Below, piece after piece: positions 52,957 to 53,196 of a stretch of DNA of 53,196 nt. How positions within the stretch are numbered: position 1 is the first letter of the stretch; each line of letters begins with the position of its first letter. The stretch covers positions 1-53,196 of the forward strand of contig JANQJO010000106.1 of assembly GCA_028281605.1 (NCBI GenBank), given 5' to 3'. The stretch is from Pseudomonadales bacterium (GTDB lineage: Bacteria > Pseudomonadota > Gammaproteobacteria > Pseudomonadales > JANQJO01). The translations under genes were made by a program, and so were the position numbers. Under the pieces are notes generated by a model. The model did not search any database. It worked only from the letters and a program-made list of their open reading frames with translations, and was not told the origin of the DNA.

Positions 52957-53196
52957 ATTGGCTGTATTGTGTTGTGGAAAATCTAGGTACTTTATTTGCA
53001 AAGTAGTGAATCCAATAAAAGCTCAGTATGGATTGCACCCGTTTTAAGCGTAGCTATGATAATAGTAGGGACAACATTATTATATTTGTGTGTCAATAGG
53101 GCTTTAACAGTTAGCTTGAAATGTATCTAAATCTATTCAATAATACGCAAAATGGATAGATTATTACCGATAGGTGTAGCCTCGGAAACCTTGGGT
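52957..53196. other. Right edge of the window, no gene recognised
   Basis: The 240 bp after tssG are AT-rich and have stops in all frames. I see no promoter, terminator or repeat that I can support here. Confidence 0.4.

Noticed and set aside
1..53196. tRNA, rRNA or CRISPR arrays
   Set aside because: No cloverleaf with CCA end, no rRNA-like sequence, and no regularly spaced repeats were seen; a strong GGAGGTGA at 41-50 is not part of a 16S gene.

Overview
The window reads as a chromosomal segment of a gammaproteobacterium with moderate to low GC. The evidence is the housekeeping order rppH-ptsP and rnhB-dnaE, a Wzi-type outer-membrane protein, and type VI secretion baseplate genes. Several genes point to a host-associated or intracellular lifestyle: an ankyrin-repeat protein with an amidoligase-like domain, an F-box-like/leucine-rich-repeat protein, and two large paralogous proteins of an unrecognised repeat family. 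The species cannot be named from sequence alone.

Layout. Bases 450-33481 are a large surface-polysaccharide locus. It holds an initiating sugar-phosphate transferase (minus strand), a giant Wza-like export protein with seven SLBB domains, and a DegT aminotransferase resembling GDP-perosamine synthase. It also holds a second DegT-like protein, a methyltransferase, a divergent acyltransferase and several glycosyltransferases. A CMP-sugar/DAHP-synthase/shikimate-dehydrogenase/carbamoyltransferase block follows, then GDP-mannose dehydratase and GDP-fucose synthase, wzi, manC and rmlA-C-D-B. Together these predict GDP-mannose, GDP-fucose (and probably GDP-perosamine) and dTDP-rhamnose precursors, plus an unusual CMP-activated sugar acid. 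I recognise no Wzx flippase, Wzy polymerase or ABC exporter in the window. Bases 33969-34535 hold a small secreted protein with a poly-aspartate tail. Then come ptsP and rppH (minus) and rnhB-dnaE (plus). Two giant paralogues of unknown function, a lytic transglycosylase, a small membrane protein, glutathione reductase, the F-box/LRR protein and tssF-tssG close the window.

Accessory structure. The polysaccharide locus is broken by insertions with a recurring design: intact gene, cargo gene, then a diverged copy of the intact gene's own 3-prime end. This occurs after the glycosyltransferase ending at 10365, the oxidoreductase ending at 16718, and ptsP (minus strand, ending at 34615). The cargo at the first two sites belongs to one family. 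The full amidoligase-ankyrin gene is at 16866-19883. A decayed start of a paralogue is at 10437-10597, now overrun by an IS6-type remnant and a vapBC module. Both sites end in the same ~130 bp repeat carrying a TGGACA-16-TATAAT promoter, and the same promoter core also precedes the Wza-like gene. Several MITE-like inverted repeats (4039-4158, 7528-7655, 16729-16831, 19913-20013, 26745-26803) and a 63-nt palindromic element (10368-10430, 33544-33606) decorate the region.
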